This document shows positions 17,842 through 26,700 of a stretch of 64,000 nt of DNA, piece after piece; the stretch's first letter is position 1, and each line of letters begins with the position of its first letter. Position numbers and translations under genes: made by a program. Origin of the DNA: Gemmatimonadaceae bacterium (GTDB lineage Bacteria; Gemmatimonadota; Gemmatimonadetes; Gemmatimonadales; Gemmatimonadaceae); assembly GCA_019637355.1 (NCBI GenBank), contig JAHBVT010000001.1, positions 124,001-188,000 on the forward strand. Direction: 5' to 3'. Under the pieces are notes generated by a model. That model saw nothing but the letters and a program-made list of their open reading frames with translations, searched no databases and was not told where the DNA came from.

Positions 17842-18791
17842 TGCTGCGCTCCTTCTTCCTCCTCGCCGTCACCGCGCTGACCGTCTCGGCGCAGTCGCCC
17901 GCCGCCACGGGCACGATCATCATCGCCCACGGCGGCGACTCGACCTGGAACGCCGGCGTGCGCGAGATCGCGGCGCAGGTGCGCACCGGTGGTCCGGTGG
18001 AAGTGAGCTTCCTGATGGGACCGGGTGCCGCCACCGCACGCTTCCAGGACGCCGTCGCCAAGCTCGACGCGCGGGGCGTCTCGCGCATCGTCATCGTGCC
18101 TTTGCTAGTGTCCAGCCACAGCGGCCACTACGAGCAGATCCGCTACCTCGCCGGGCAGGACGTGCAGTTGGGCGCGACGATGGAGCATCACCTGCATATG
18201 GCCGGCATCGAGCGCTCGACGTCGCGGACGCCGCTGGTGCTCACGCCGGCGCTGGACGATGCGCACGAGATGGCGCGCGTGCTGGCCGACCGTGCGTTGG
18301 CGCTGGTGCGTGCGCAGGGCGACGAGCCGTCGCGCCGCGGCCTGACGATCGTCGGGCACGGTCCCAACTCGGCTGAGGACTACGCGCAGTGGATGGCCAA
18401 CCTGCGTCCCGTCGCCGACAGCGTCCGCGCCTGGACCGGATTCCGCGATGTGCGGCTCGAGCTCGTGCGCGATGACGCGCCCGCGCCGGTGCGCGCCGAG
18501 GCGGTGCTGCGCACGCGCGAGCTGATCGAGATGCAGCGCCTCATCACCGGCCGCGACGCCATCGTCGTGCCGGTGCTGGTGTCCAAGGGCTTGGTCAGCC
18601 GCGACAAACTGCCGCGCGACATCGACGGCACGCCGTCAGTGTACGTGGGCGAGCCGCTGCTGCCGCACGCGGCGATGGCGTCGTGGGTCGAACGCCGCGT
18701 GCGGGAGAGCGCGGTCAGCGCTGCAGCTCAAAGCCGAACGGAATCTCCACGACCTGCCGCACACGCGCACGGCCAACACGCGCCGGAGTAA
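17841..18791 (+). CDS. Exported CbiX/SirB-type chelatase-fold protein
   Basis: 316 residues, start overlapping the receptor stop. A signal peptide (FFLLAVTALTVSAQ) is followed by two tandem chelatase-like lobes. Lobe 1 begins TIIIAHGGDSTWNAGV and carries LVSSHSGHYEQIRYL, matching the two His positions of CbiX/SirB (class II chelatases). Lobe 2 begins LTIVGHGPNSAED but lacks the second histidine (VLVSKGLVSRDKL). Family enzymes insert or remove Co, Ni or Fe in tetrapyrroles, normally in the cytoplasm; export to the periplasm and co-transcription with a haem-type receptor are unusual. The C-terminus is His-rich (HAHGQH) and overlaps tonB on the other strand by 77 bp. Confidence 0.78.
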   Translation: MLRSFFLLAVTALTVSAQSPAATGTIIIAHGGDSTWNAGVREIAAQVRTGGPVEVSFLMGPGAATARFQDAVAKLDARGVSRIVIVPLLVSSHSGHYEQIRYLAGQDVQLGATMEHHLHMAGIERSTSRTPLVLTPALDDAHEMARVLADRALALVRAQGDEPSRRGLTIVGHGPNSAEDYAQWMANLRPVADSVRAWTGFRDVRLELVRDDAPAPVRAEAVLRTRELIEMQRLITGRDAIVVPVLVSKGLVSRDKLPRDIDGTPSVYVGEPLLPHAAMASWVERRVRESAVSAAAQSRTESPRPAAHAHGQHAPE

Positions 18792-19425
18792 AGCGCAGGC
18801 GCGGCAGGATCGCGCGCACGCTCTCGCTGAACGCGGGGTGCGTGCTCTCGAGGATTACGAGCGAGGCAAGGTTGGCGCGGCCGTCGGCGTTCACGACGAA
18901 GCGCACGCGCACGCCGCCCTCGACGCGCGACTGCCGCAGGAACTCCGGATAGCGCGGCAGCGGCGAGCTCTGGAGCAGGCGTGCCGGTACGTCCACCGAC
19001 TCCGCGCCGGGAACGCCGTCGCCGCTTCCGACCGACTCACCCGCACCGAGGTCTGGCGCGCCGAGCCCGCCGTCTCCGGCGGGGAGGTCGACGGCAGGCG
19101 CGACGTCCACCGCGATGCCGGTCGGGATCTCGGTCGGTGCGGTCACCGGCGGCACATCCACGGCCGGGACGGCGGGTGCGGTCGCCGGTGACGTGTTCGC
19201 GCGCGGCGGCGCGGTCCGTTGCGGCTGCGGCGCCGCCGGCCGCGGCGTGACGGGTGCGGTGAGCGGCACGATGCGCGAGTTGCCATCCGCCGGGGCGAAG
19301 ACTTCGGACGGCGCCGAGGCCACGACCATCGCCGCGATCACGCCGACGTGGAGCGCAAAGCTCAGGGCCGTACTGTTGGCGTTGTGGTGCCGAGCCGGAC
19401 GTGAGGCGATCAGGTTCGTCAGCAT
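18715..19425 (-). CDS. tonB: TonB energy-transducing protein
   Basis: 236 residues. N-terminal membrane helix (about 20-37, ALSFALHVGVIAAMVVAS), a proline/alanine-rich periplasmic linker (about 50-150) and the C-terminal TonB domain (about 155-236: PLPRYPEFLRQSRVEGGVRVRFVVNADG, then RLRFTPARVGRARVRQVVEIPFGF). It couples the proton-motive force to outer-membrane receptors; the receptor of the neighbouring operon is the obvious client. The start has a strong Shine-Dalgarno (ACGGGAGGG). Its 3' end overlaps the chelatase-like gene by 77 bp. No exbBD genes are in the window. Confidence 0.9.
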   Translation of the reverse strand: MLTNLIASRPARHHNANSTALSFALHVGVIAAMVVASAPSEVFAPADGNSRIVPLTAPVTPRPAAPQPQRTAPPRANTSPATAPAVPAVDVPPVTAPTEIPTGIAVDVAPAVDLPAGDGGLGAPDLGAGESVGSGDGVPGAESVDVPARLLQSSPLPRYPEFLRQSRVEGGVRVRFVVNADGRANLASLVILESTHPAFSESVRAILPRLRFTPARVGRARVRQVVEIPFGFELQR

Positions 19426-19535
19426 CGTACCCTCCCGTGAAGGTCCTGGGAGATGGTACGCCTGGCGGATTACGGCGGTACCACCAGTTCCATTACGGGA
19501 GGGTTACGACTGGATGAACCTCTCGTGCACTCGGA

Positions 19536-20930
19536 TCACCCCGCACGGAACTTCTCGCGCCAGGCCAAGAACTCGCTTGCCCGGAGCCCTTCGCGCGTTG
19601 CGGAGGCGTCATTCAGCGCGAGCAGCAACTCGAGCAACAGCTCCGCGAAGGCGCTGCGGTCGGGCTCCGGAATGTCGTGCTGCGTCGCCCACGCCTGTCC
19701 CCAGCCTCTGGACGGCGCGATGCCGCCGCGCACGGCGTCAGTGATGGCCTTGCGGAGCGTATCACGGTATCGAAGACGAATTGGATCGGGCTGCGTGACC
19801 GCTTGTTGAGCGACCAAGTACAGGTCGCAGGACTGTCGATACGCGTGCGTGAACACCTCGCGCAGCAGGTCGACACGCTTGAACTCGTAGACCGCAAGGA
19901 TCGCCTCGAGGTACTCGCGCTCCGACACTTCCACGAACGTGAGCGGGCAGAGGTTCGCGGCAACCAGCGGAATGTTGGCCGCGAGCCGGGATGTCCGCTT
20001 GTTGACGTCGTTAAAAGGCTGCAGGTACGGCAGGTGCACCATCAGGAAGAATGCCTGCTCAAAGGGATCTGCAATCGCGGCCGCCGTGCTCGCGATGCGC
20101 GCGAAGCATTCGGCGATGAGTTGCGGGACTGCGGTCGGATAGTACTTGGAGTTGCCGATCCGCACCTCGCCCCGCCGCAGTTGCCCTTCGTGCGCCCGGT
20201 TTCGCATCAGGTTGTCGGCGAGTGCCGCGTGGAGCCCGCGCAGCAGTCGCTCGCTGACGCGCAGCTCCGGTCCCTCGGCGACCAAGAGTTCTATCGCCGC
20301 TTTGTGATTCAGGATCATCTGCGCCTCAGCCGCATCCTTGCCCTCCGCCCGTTGTCCGAACTCCAGGAGGATCTCGGTGTCGAGCCTGGAATAGGTGTTG
20401 CCTTCCAGTCTGCTGGATGCCCAGGAGAGGTCGATGAGCAGCCGCTCGTAGATGTCGCGGGCGAACGTTCCCGCCGGCCTCCCGGCGACGGGACTGCGGC
20501 CGATGCGCGCGAGATGCCGGCGGAGCTCCTCGGACAGGTAGTACGTCTCACCCGGCACATACGCGTACAGCCAGTCGTGGTCGTATCCGACCCAGTCGCG
20601 TTGCTCGATTGGTCGCGCAAGCATCGCGCGGACGGCCTCGGCATCAGGCTCGGCGAAGAATTCTGTAGAAGGCCTCTCGGCGTCGGGGCTCGTTGAGGAC
20701 GCGATGGACGCGAGCCGGTAGCGGCGCCCCTTTCCATCACCCGTCGCCGCGACGGATCCTGCGGGCAGTTGACGGATCCGGTATGAAACCGCGCGGGGCT
20801 CAAGGGTGAGCGCGAACTCGCGCCGCAAGATGTCCGCAATCTCGCCGACGGAGAGCCCGTCCGGATATCGGCTGAGCACCTCAAGGATCTTCTGGGCTTC
20901 ACGTCGGACGTTCGAGCTCGGTCCCATCAT
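19536..20930 (-). CDS. Fic-family protein with a non-canonical motif (catalytic His replaced by Gln)
   Basis: 464 residues. Order: winged-helix domain (about 8-75; LSVGEIADILRREFALTLEPRAVSYRIRQL), a linker region, an N-terminal inhibitory-helix motif (SSRLEG, E176) and the Fic core. The Fic motif normally reads HPFxDGNGRxxR; here it is QPFNDVNKRTSR (Q304-R315). The histidine that activates the target hydroxyl is glutamine and the first motif glycine is valine, while Phe, Asp, Asn and both arginines remain. AMP transfer is therefore doubtful; a different or regulatory activity is likelier. The winged-helix part and the box array upstream suggest that it controls its own promoter. Confidence 0.87.
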   Translation of the reverse strand: MMGPSSNVRREAQKILEVLSRYPDGLSVGEIADILRREFALTLEPRAVSYRIRQLPAGSVAATGDGKGRRYRLASIASSTSPDAERPSTEFFAEPDAEAVRAMLARPIEQRDWVGYDHDWLYAYVPGETYYLSEELRRHLARIGRSPVAGRPAGTFARDIYERLLIDLSWASSRLEGNTYSRLDTEILLEFGQRAEGKDAAEAQMILNHKAAIELLVAEGPELRVSERLLRGLHAALADNLMRNRAHEGQLRRGEVRIGNSKYYPTAVPQLIAECFARIASTAAAIADPFEQAFFLMVHLPYLQPFNDVNKRTSRLAANIPLVAANLCPLTFVEVSEREYLEAILAVYEFKRVDLLREVFTHAYRQSCDLYLVAQQAVTQPDPIRLRYRDTLRKAITDAVRGGIAPSRGWGQAWATQHDIPEPDRSAFAELLLELLLALNDASATREGLRASEFLAWREKFRAG

Positions 20931-20942
20931 CTCGGCCTCAAA

Positions 20943-21030
20943 TTGTCGATAAGTACATTGAATATCGACAATTTATCGATAAAATCAAGAATTATCGACA
21001 ATGTATCGATAAATTCTTGCATATCGACAA
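20943..21030. promoter_or_regulatory. AT-rich operator array upstream of the Fic gene
   Basis: Six boxes with core TATCGA(C/T)A lie at 20943-20951 (inverted), 20963-20971, 20974-20981, 20993-21001, 21004-21011 and 21022-21030. The composite TATCGACAATTTATCGATA (20963-20981) recurs 30 bp later as TATCGACAATGTATCGATA (20993-21011), and further copies sit at similar spacing, about three helical turns. On the minus strand a possible TTGATT (20983-20988) / TATTCA (20959-20964) promoter lies within the array. It is probably a repressor site, perhaps for the Fic protein's own winged-helix domain. Confidence 0.7.
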
Positions 21031-21079
21031 ACAGATGCTGACGTGATCCGAGGATTGGATACGGCCGTCTGGCAGCCTC

Positions 21080-22525
21080 TTACACCAACATCCCCGCCAG
21101 ACACGCCGACGTGAACGCCGCCAGGTTCCCGCCGATCATCGCCTTCAGCCCGAGCTGCGCAATCTCGCTGCGCCGCTCCGGTGCCAAGCCACCGATGCCG
21201 CCGATCTGGATTGCGATCGAGCTGAAGTTCGCGAAGCCGAGCAGCGCATACGTGAGGATGATCGCCGAGCGAGGCTGCAGGACCTGGCCGGCACCGAGGT
21301 CGGACCCGAACTGCGCATAGGCGACGAACTCGTTAAGCGTGGCCTTGAGGCCAATCAGCGAGCCGACGTACGGCGTGTCCTGCCACGGCACGCCCATCAC
21401 CCAGGCCAGCGGGCGCAGCAGCGTACCGAGAATGCGCTGCAGCGAGAGGCCTTCGACGCCAATCACGCCGCCGCCCCAGCCGAGCATCGCGTTCAGCAGT
21501 GCGACCAGCGCGACGAAGGCCATCAGCATCGCGGCCACGTTGATGGCGAGCTGCACACCCTGCGCCGCGCCGTTGGCGGCGGCTTCGATCATTCCGCTCT
21601 CGCCGCTGTGGCCGCCGATCTGGAAGATGCGCTTGCGGGCGGGAATCGGCTCGGCCGCGCGCATCGCCGCCTCGGCTTCGCGCAGGTCGGTGGCCTTGGC
21701 GCGGGCTTCGGGGGTCTCGGGCAGGAGGATCTTGGAGATGGCGAGGCCGGCCGGCGCGTTCATCACGCTGGCGGCGAGCAAGTGTGCGGCGATGCCGGGG
21801 AACCAGCCGGAGAGCATTCCCACGTAGGCGGCGAGCACGCCACCGGCGACGGTGGCGAAGCCGCCGACCATCACGGTGTTGAGTTCGGAGCGCGACATCG
21901 ATCCCACGAAAGGCTTGATGAGCAACGGCGCCTCGGTCTGCCCGAGAAAGATGTTGCCTGACGCGCTGAGGGTCTCGGGGCCGGAGGTCTTGAGCGTCTT
22001 CTGCATCACCCAGGCGAGGCCCTTCACCACCATCTGCATCACGCCGAGGTAGTAGAGCACCGACATCAGCGCCGAGAAGAAGATGATCGTCGGCAGCACG
22101 TTGAAGGCGAAGTAGGCGCCGGTCTGGGCGACCATCGCCGTGCCTTCGATGGCCGAGCCGTCCGCGGCGGCGACGGGCACGCTGGGCTGGACGAGATTCC
22201 CGAACACGAAGCGTGCGCCCTGCTCCTGGAAGCCCAGCAGGGAAGTGATGATGCCGCCTACCTTCTGGAACACCGCGCGGCCGATCTCGGTCTTGAGCAC
22301 CAGCACGCCGAAGACGGCCTGCAGGCCAAGGCCGGAGAGGACGAGCCGCCAGTCAATGCGCTTGCGGTCGGCGCTCATCAGCACGGCGATGCCGACCATC
22401 GTGGCGATGCCGAGCACGCCGATGAGGCGTTCGGTGACGGGGAGGTCGATGCCTTCGCGGGCGCTGGCGAGCCGCTCGGCGGCCGATTGGGCGAGCAGGA
22501 TGAGCGACGGGGGGACGGCGGCCAT
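21080..22525 (-). CDS. NupC/CNT-family nucleoside transporter
   Basis: 481 residues with about ten hydrophobic helices. Concentrative-nucleoside-transporter features are visible: LIGVLGIATMVGIAVLMS at the N-terminus, QTGAYFAFNVLPTIIFFSALMSVLYY, GQTEAPLLIKPFV (the conserved G-Q-T-E-A-P substrate-binding turn), VMNAPAGLAISKILLPET and a C-terminal GFANFSSIAIQIGGIGGLAPERR. These carriers import nucleosides with Na+ or H+. A cytoplasmic loop of about 60 residues sits in the middle. The ATG overlaps the stop of the upstream membrane gene (TGATG), so the two are co-translated. Confidence 0.92.
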   Translation of the reverse strand: MAAVPPSLILLAQSAAERLASAREGIDLPVTERLIGVLGIATMVGIAVLMSADRKRIDWRLVLSGLGLQAVFGVLVLKTEIGRAVFQKVGGIITSLLGFQEQGARFVFGNLVQPSVPVAAADGSAIEGTAMVAQTGAYFAFNVLPTIIFFSALMSVLYYLGVMQMVVKGLAWVMQKTLKTSGPETLSASGNIFLGQTEAPLLIKPFVGSMSRSELNTVMVGGFATVAGGVLAAYVGMLSGWFPGIAAHLLAASVMNAPAGLAISKILLPETPEARAKATDLREAEAAMRAAEPIPARKRIFQIGGHSGESGMIEAAANGAAQGVQLAINVAAMLMAFVALVALLNAMLGWGGGVIGVEGLSLQRILGTLLRPLAWVMGVPWQDTPYVGSLIGLKATLNEFVAYAQFGSDLGAGQVLQPRSAIILTYALLGFANFSSIAIQIGGIGGLAPERRSEIAQLGLKAMIGGNLAAFTSACLAGMLV

Positions 22526-23163
22526 CAGGTCTCCGGAGTACGGGGTGCGCCCAGCGTGCGGTTGACGCCGACCATCAGGGCGGACAGCGCCACAAAAGCT
22601 AGCCCGAGAAGGGCGGCATTGCGAAGCGCGGTGGGGTAGCCGAGCACGGTGACATCAATGAAGGGATACGGATACTCGCCGATCGCTGCGCCGCGCACGA
22701 GGATGTACGCGGCGTAGCCGAGGATATACAGCGCCCACCACGGCGCATCGCGCAGCGCGACGGCACCGCGCGGCACGAGGCGCGTCCACGCGAGCACGAA
22801 GAGCAACGGGTTCACCGTGTGCAGCAGCGTGTCGACCACGAGGTCGATGCCCTGCGGATTCCAGGTGGCTGCGAGCAGCAGATGGTAGACGACGCCCACG
22901 ACGATGATGGAGGTCGCGGCGGCGGTGACGACGCCCGGGCGACGCAGGAAGCGGCGCAGCGGTGCATCGCGGCCGCGCAGGAACGCCGTGAGGATCGCGG
23001 CGCAGAGGATGTTGGTGAGCAGCGTGAAGTAGCCGAAGTACATCACGATGCCGTGCCAGACGGAGTTGCCGCCGGCGAGGCTGCTGCGGATGGAGAGGAC
23101 GAACTGCGTGAGCACGGCGGTCCAGCCGAGCAGGGCAGCGAGGACGAGGAGGGTGCGTGGCAT
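22525..23163 (-). CDS. Pr6Pr-family membrane protein
   Basis: 212 residues with six hydrophobic segments. The pattern HGIVMYFGYFTLLTNILCA, the H in GVVYHLLLAATWNPQG, TLLHTVNPLLFVLAW and EYPYPFIDVTVLGY matches the Pr6Pr/FAR-17a-AIG1-like group of bacterial membrane proteins. The family has no established biochemical role. Start at 23163 is preferred; a GTG at 23217 in frame is possible. It lies between a DUF1304 gene upstream and the nucleoside transporter, with which it overlaps by one base. Confidence 0.75.
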   Translation of the reverse strand: MPRTLLVLAALLGWTAVLTQFVLSIRSSLAGGNSVWHGIVMYFGYFTLLTNILCAAILTAFLRGRDAPLRRFLRRPGVVTAAATSIIVVGVVYHLLLAATWNPQGIDLVVDTLLHTVNPLLFVLAWTRLVPRGAVALRDAPWWALYILGYAAYILVRGAAIGEYPYPFIDVTVLGYPTALRNAALLGLAFVALSALMVGVNRTLGAPRTPET

Positions 23164-23218
23164 AGCGGAGGGCGGAGGCGGCAAGGTGAGGCTCGTCGGC
23201 CCCGTCAGGTCCGGCACG

Positions 23219-23578
23219 TCAGCGCGCGAGGAAGAGCAGCGTGAGTGCGACGGCCGCCGGTAGCGCCTGGACGATCAGGATGCGCCGGTTGGCCGTCGCC
23301 GCGCCGTAGACGCCCGCGATGATGACACAGGCGAGAAAGAACCCGACGATGTGTCGGCCAGCAGGGCCGAGCGACAGTCCCCACAGCAGCCCGGCGGCGA
23401 GGAAGCCGTTGTAGAGGCCTTGGTTGGCGGCGAGCACGCGCGAGGCGGCGGCTTGTTCCTTGGTCTGCCGGAAGATGCGCAGGCCGGTGGGCGACTCCCA
23501 CAGGAACATCTCGAGGACGAGGAAGCCAACGTGCAGGAGCGCGACGAGGGCGACGGCGAGCTGGGCGGCGATGAGCAT
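23219..23578 (-). CDS. DUF1304 membrane protein
   Basis: 119 residues, four helices. Typical DUF1304 features: LHVGFLVLEMFLWESPTGLRIF, NQGLYNGFLAAGLLWGL and GVYGAATANRRILIVQALPA. The family's function is unknown. The ATG at 23578 begins the hydrophobic protein; the frame is open much further upstream, but that part is repetitive proline/arginine-rich sequence and not protein-like. It is the first gene of the three-gene membrane cluster. Confidence 0.82.
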   Translation of the reverse strand: MLIAAQLAVALVALLHVGFLVLEMFLWESPTGLRIFRQTKEQAAASRVLAANQGLYNGFLAAGLLWGLSLGPAGRHIVGFFLACVIIAGVYGAATANRRILIVQALPAAVALTLLFLAR

Positions 23579-23744
23579 CGGGGGCGGGGCGGGGGGAGCG
23601 GGCGGAAGATGCGCAAAGGTACTGCCGCCGGCGGTGGTCGGGGTGCGACGGGACTGTGACCTAGCGCATTTGTGCAGTGCCGCCCCGGACGCGAGATTTC
23701 TGCCCGGTTCGTGGTTCCGTGTGACCCTTGTCGGTGAGACTTCG

Positions 23745-26700
23745 ATGCGTTCTCTGATGATGCGAGTTGCCGGCCCGCTTGCGGCGGCCGTGGCCTTCTT
23801 GTCCTGCGCCGAGCCGCCGACGGCGCCTGAAGCGGCCCGCGTACTGTCGCTACCGTTGATGGTGGCCTCGACCGCCACACCACCGGTAGTCATCAGCCAG
23901 CTCTACGGTGCCGGCGGGAACTCGGGCGCGGTCCTCACGCACGACTACGTGGAGCTGTTCAATCCGGGCAGCGAGCCGGTGCAGATGACGAACTGGTCGC
24001 TGCAGTACGGCTCGTCCAGCGGAACCACCTGGAACAATCGCGTCAACTTCTCCGGCACGATCGCAGCCGGCGGCTACTTCCTCGTGCAGCTCGCCTCGGG
24101 CGGATCGAATGGCGTGCCGCTGCCGACTGCCGATGCGTCCGGCACGACGATCAATATGGCCGCGGGTGCCGGCAAGATCGTGCTGGTCTCCAACCAGACG
24201 CAGCTCCCTGGCGTCGCCTGCCCGACCGAGAACGGCATCGTGGACCAGGTGTCGTTCGGGTCCACCAACTGCAACGCCGCTTGGGGTTCTTCGCCGGCCG
24301 CGAGCACCACGAACGCCGTCTTCCGCGCCGACAACGGCTGTCGCTACACGCCGCCGCCTGCACCGTCCAGCGATTTCACGGTCGGGCCACCGGCACCGCG
24401 CAACTCGTCCAGCCCGACGACCTCGTGCACCACGCCGGCCGTTGTCACGACTGTGGAGATCAGCGACGCGGACACCAGTCTGCTGGTGGGTGAGACGCTC
24501 GCTCTCACCGCCATCGCGCGGGATGCTGACGGCGAGCCCGTCGGCGCAACGCTGACGTGGAGCAGCTCGGCCAGCAGCGTGGCAAGCGTGAGCAGCACGG
24601 GCGTGGTGACGGCGCTGGCCGCCGGCACGGCAGAGATCATCGTGAACGCGGGCGAGGACATCACGGACACTGTCACCATCACGGTGACGGTTCCGCCGCC
24701 GCCGCCCGAGAACATCGACGTTGTCATCAGTCAGGTGTATGGTGGTGGCGGCAATGCCGGCTCGACGTGGCGCAACGACTTCATCGAGCTATACAACAGA
24801 GGCAGCGAGGCCGTGAGCCTAGTCGGCTGGAGCGTGCAGTATGCATCGGCCGCGGGAACGAGCTGGCAGGTGACACCGCTCAGCGGGACGATCGAGCCGG
24901 GCAAGTACTATCTCGTGCAGCAGGCCGCCGGCACTGGCGGCACCGCCGACCTCCCGACGCCAGACGCCGTCGGCACGATCGCGATGGCCGCCGGCTCGGC
25001 CAAGGTGCTGCTCAGCTCGGCGGTGGCCGCGCAGGCCGGCGCCTGTCCCGTCGGCGCGAGCATCGTCGACCGCCTGACCTACGGCAACAGCAACTGCGCC
25101 GCGACGTGGGGCGACGGCGCGCCGACGATCAGCGCGACGCTGGCGGCGCTGCGGCAGAACGACGGTTGCGTCAACACCGGAATCGCCGCAGACGATTTCG
25201 TCGCACTCGCACCGAACCCCCGCAACTCCGCATCCCCGCAACGCGATTGCACCGAACCGCCGCGCGAGCAGTCCGACGCGACCATCCTCATCAACGAGTT
25301 GATGGGCGACCCGGCCGCCGCCGAGAATGCCAGCTGGGGCGAGTGGTTCGAAGTGCGCAACTTTGGCACGTCGCCGGTTGACCTGCAGGGCTGGCGCATC
25401 ATCTCCGGCGGCACGAGCCAGCCGGCGCACACCATCACTCAGAGCGTAGTGGTGCCGGCCGGTGGCTACGCGGTGCTCGGGCGTGGCTTTGACCCGGCGC
25501 GCAACGGCGGCGTGACGCTGGACTACAACTACTTCGTGGGTAGCGCGACGACGATCTGGCTCGACAACGCCGACTACCTGATGCTCGTCGACACCGAAGG
25601 CCTGCGCGTGGACTCGGTGGCCTGGACGTCACTGCCGCGTGGCGTGACGAAGGGGCTGCGACCCGGGCTCGGCCGCTCGCCGAACGTGGACGGCGCGGAC
25701 TGGGCCTACGCGTCGACGACGTTTGGCGAAGGCGACTATGGTACACCGGGCGCGGAGAACGCGGCGCTGGTGGAGGTGCCGCCGTTCGTTTCGCCGAACC
25801 GCATCACCTTCTCTGGCCGCGTGGCCGCCGATGCCCCGCTGCCGGTGGGGTTCGAGGCCCAGCTGTTTGCGACCTTGCTTGACGCGAGCAACACGTCCAT
25901 CCCGACGGTGTTCACCTGGGAGTCGCTGACCCCGGCCATCGCATCGGTAGACGAGCGCGGCGTGATTCGCGCATTGGCGCCGGGTGAGGCCGCATTCCGC
26001 GCCACGGCGACCGACGGCACCGCCCGCATCCATCGCCTGATGATGGAGACGCCGACGCTCGGCAATACGAGCTACGCCGACCCGGCGGAGTTCGGGCTTC
26101 CGGTGGATGACGACCCAAGCGACGACGTGCTCATCACGCGCCGCGAGTTCACTGGCTCGTGGAACGGGCTGCGCGCGATTCCCAACTGGACGGCCTACGG
26201 TTTGGTCGGCGAGCAGGTGGGCGCCGGCGCCGACCGCTGCAATTGCTTCACCTTCGATTCGCAGCTGGAAGCACAGGGCTTCCCGCGTTACAACACCGCG
26301 GACTACACGGGCGCCGGTGCGTTCGCCGGATACGGCATCGACCGCGGTCACCTCGTGCGCTCGTTCGACCGCACGGCGGGTTCGGCGGACAACGCCGCGA
26401 CGTACCTGTTCTCGAACATCATCCCGCAGGCCGCGGACAACAACCAAGGGCCCTGGGCGCAGCACGAGATCTACCTGGGTGACCTTGCCCGCGTGGACGG
26501 CAAGGAGCTGTTCATCTTCGCCGGCGCGTCAGGCAGCCTCGGGACCGTGAAGGGCGAAGGCCGCATCACCATTCCTGAATACACCTGGAAGGTCAGCGTC
26601 GTCGCGCCGCGCGGCACGCGCCTCGCCGACGTCGCGGACTATCGCGACCTGCAGGTCATCGCGGTCGTGATGCCGAATGTACCGGGCATCCGCAACGTCC

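Noticed and set aside
19429-19504. 10-bp inverted repeat ACCCTCCCGT/ACGGGAGGGT around the tonB start
   Set aside because: One arm is simply the tonB Shine-Dalgarno; with a 56-bp loop the match may be chance, and no second gene uses the other arm.
20943-21030. CRISPR-like array before the Fic gene
   Set aside because: Units are 8-19 bp, palindromic and separated by only 2-11 bp of AT-rich sequence; there are no spacers of constant length and no cas gene.
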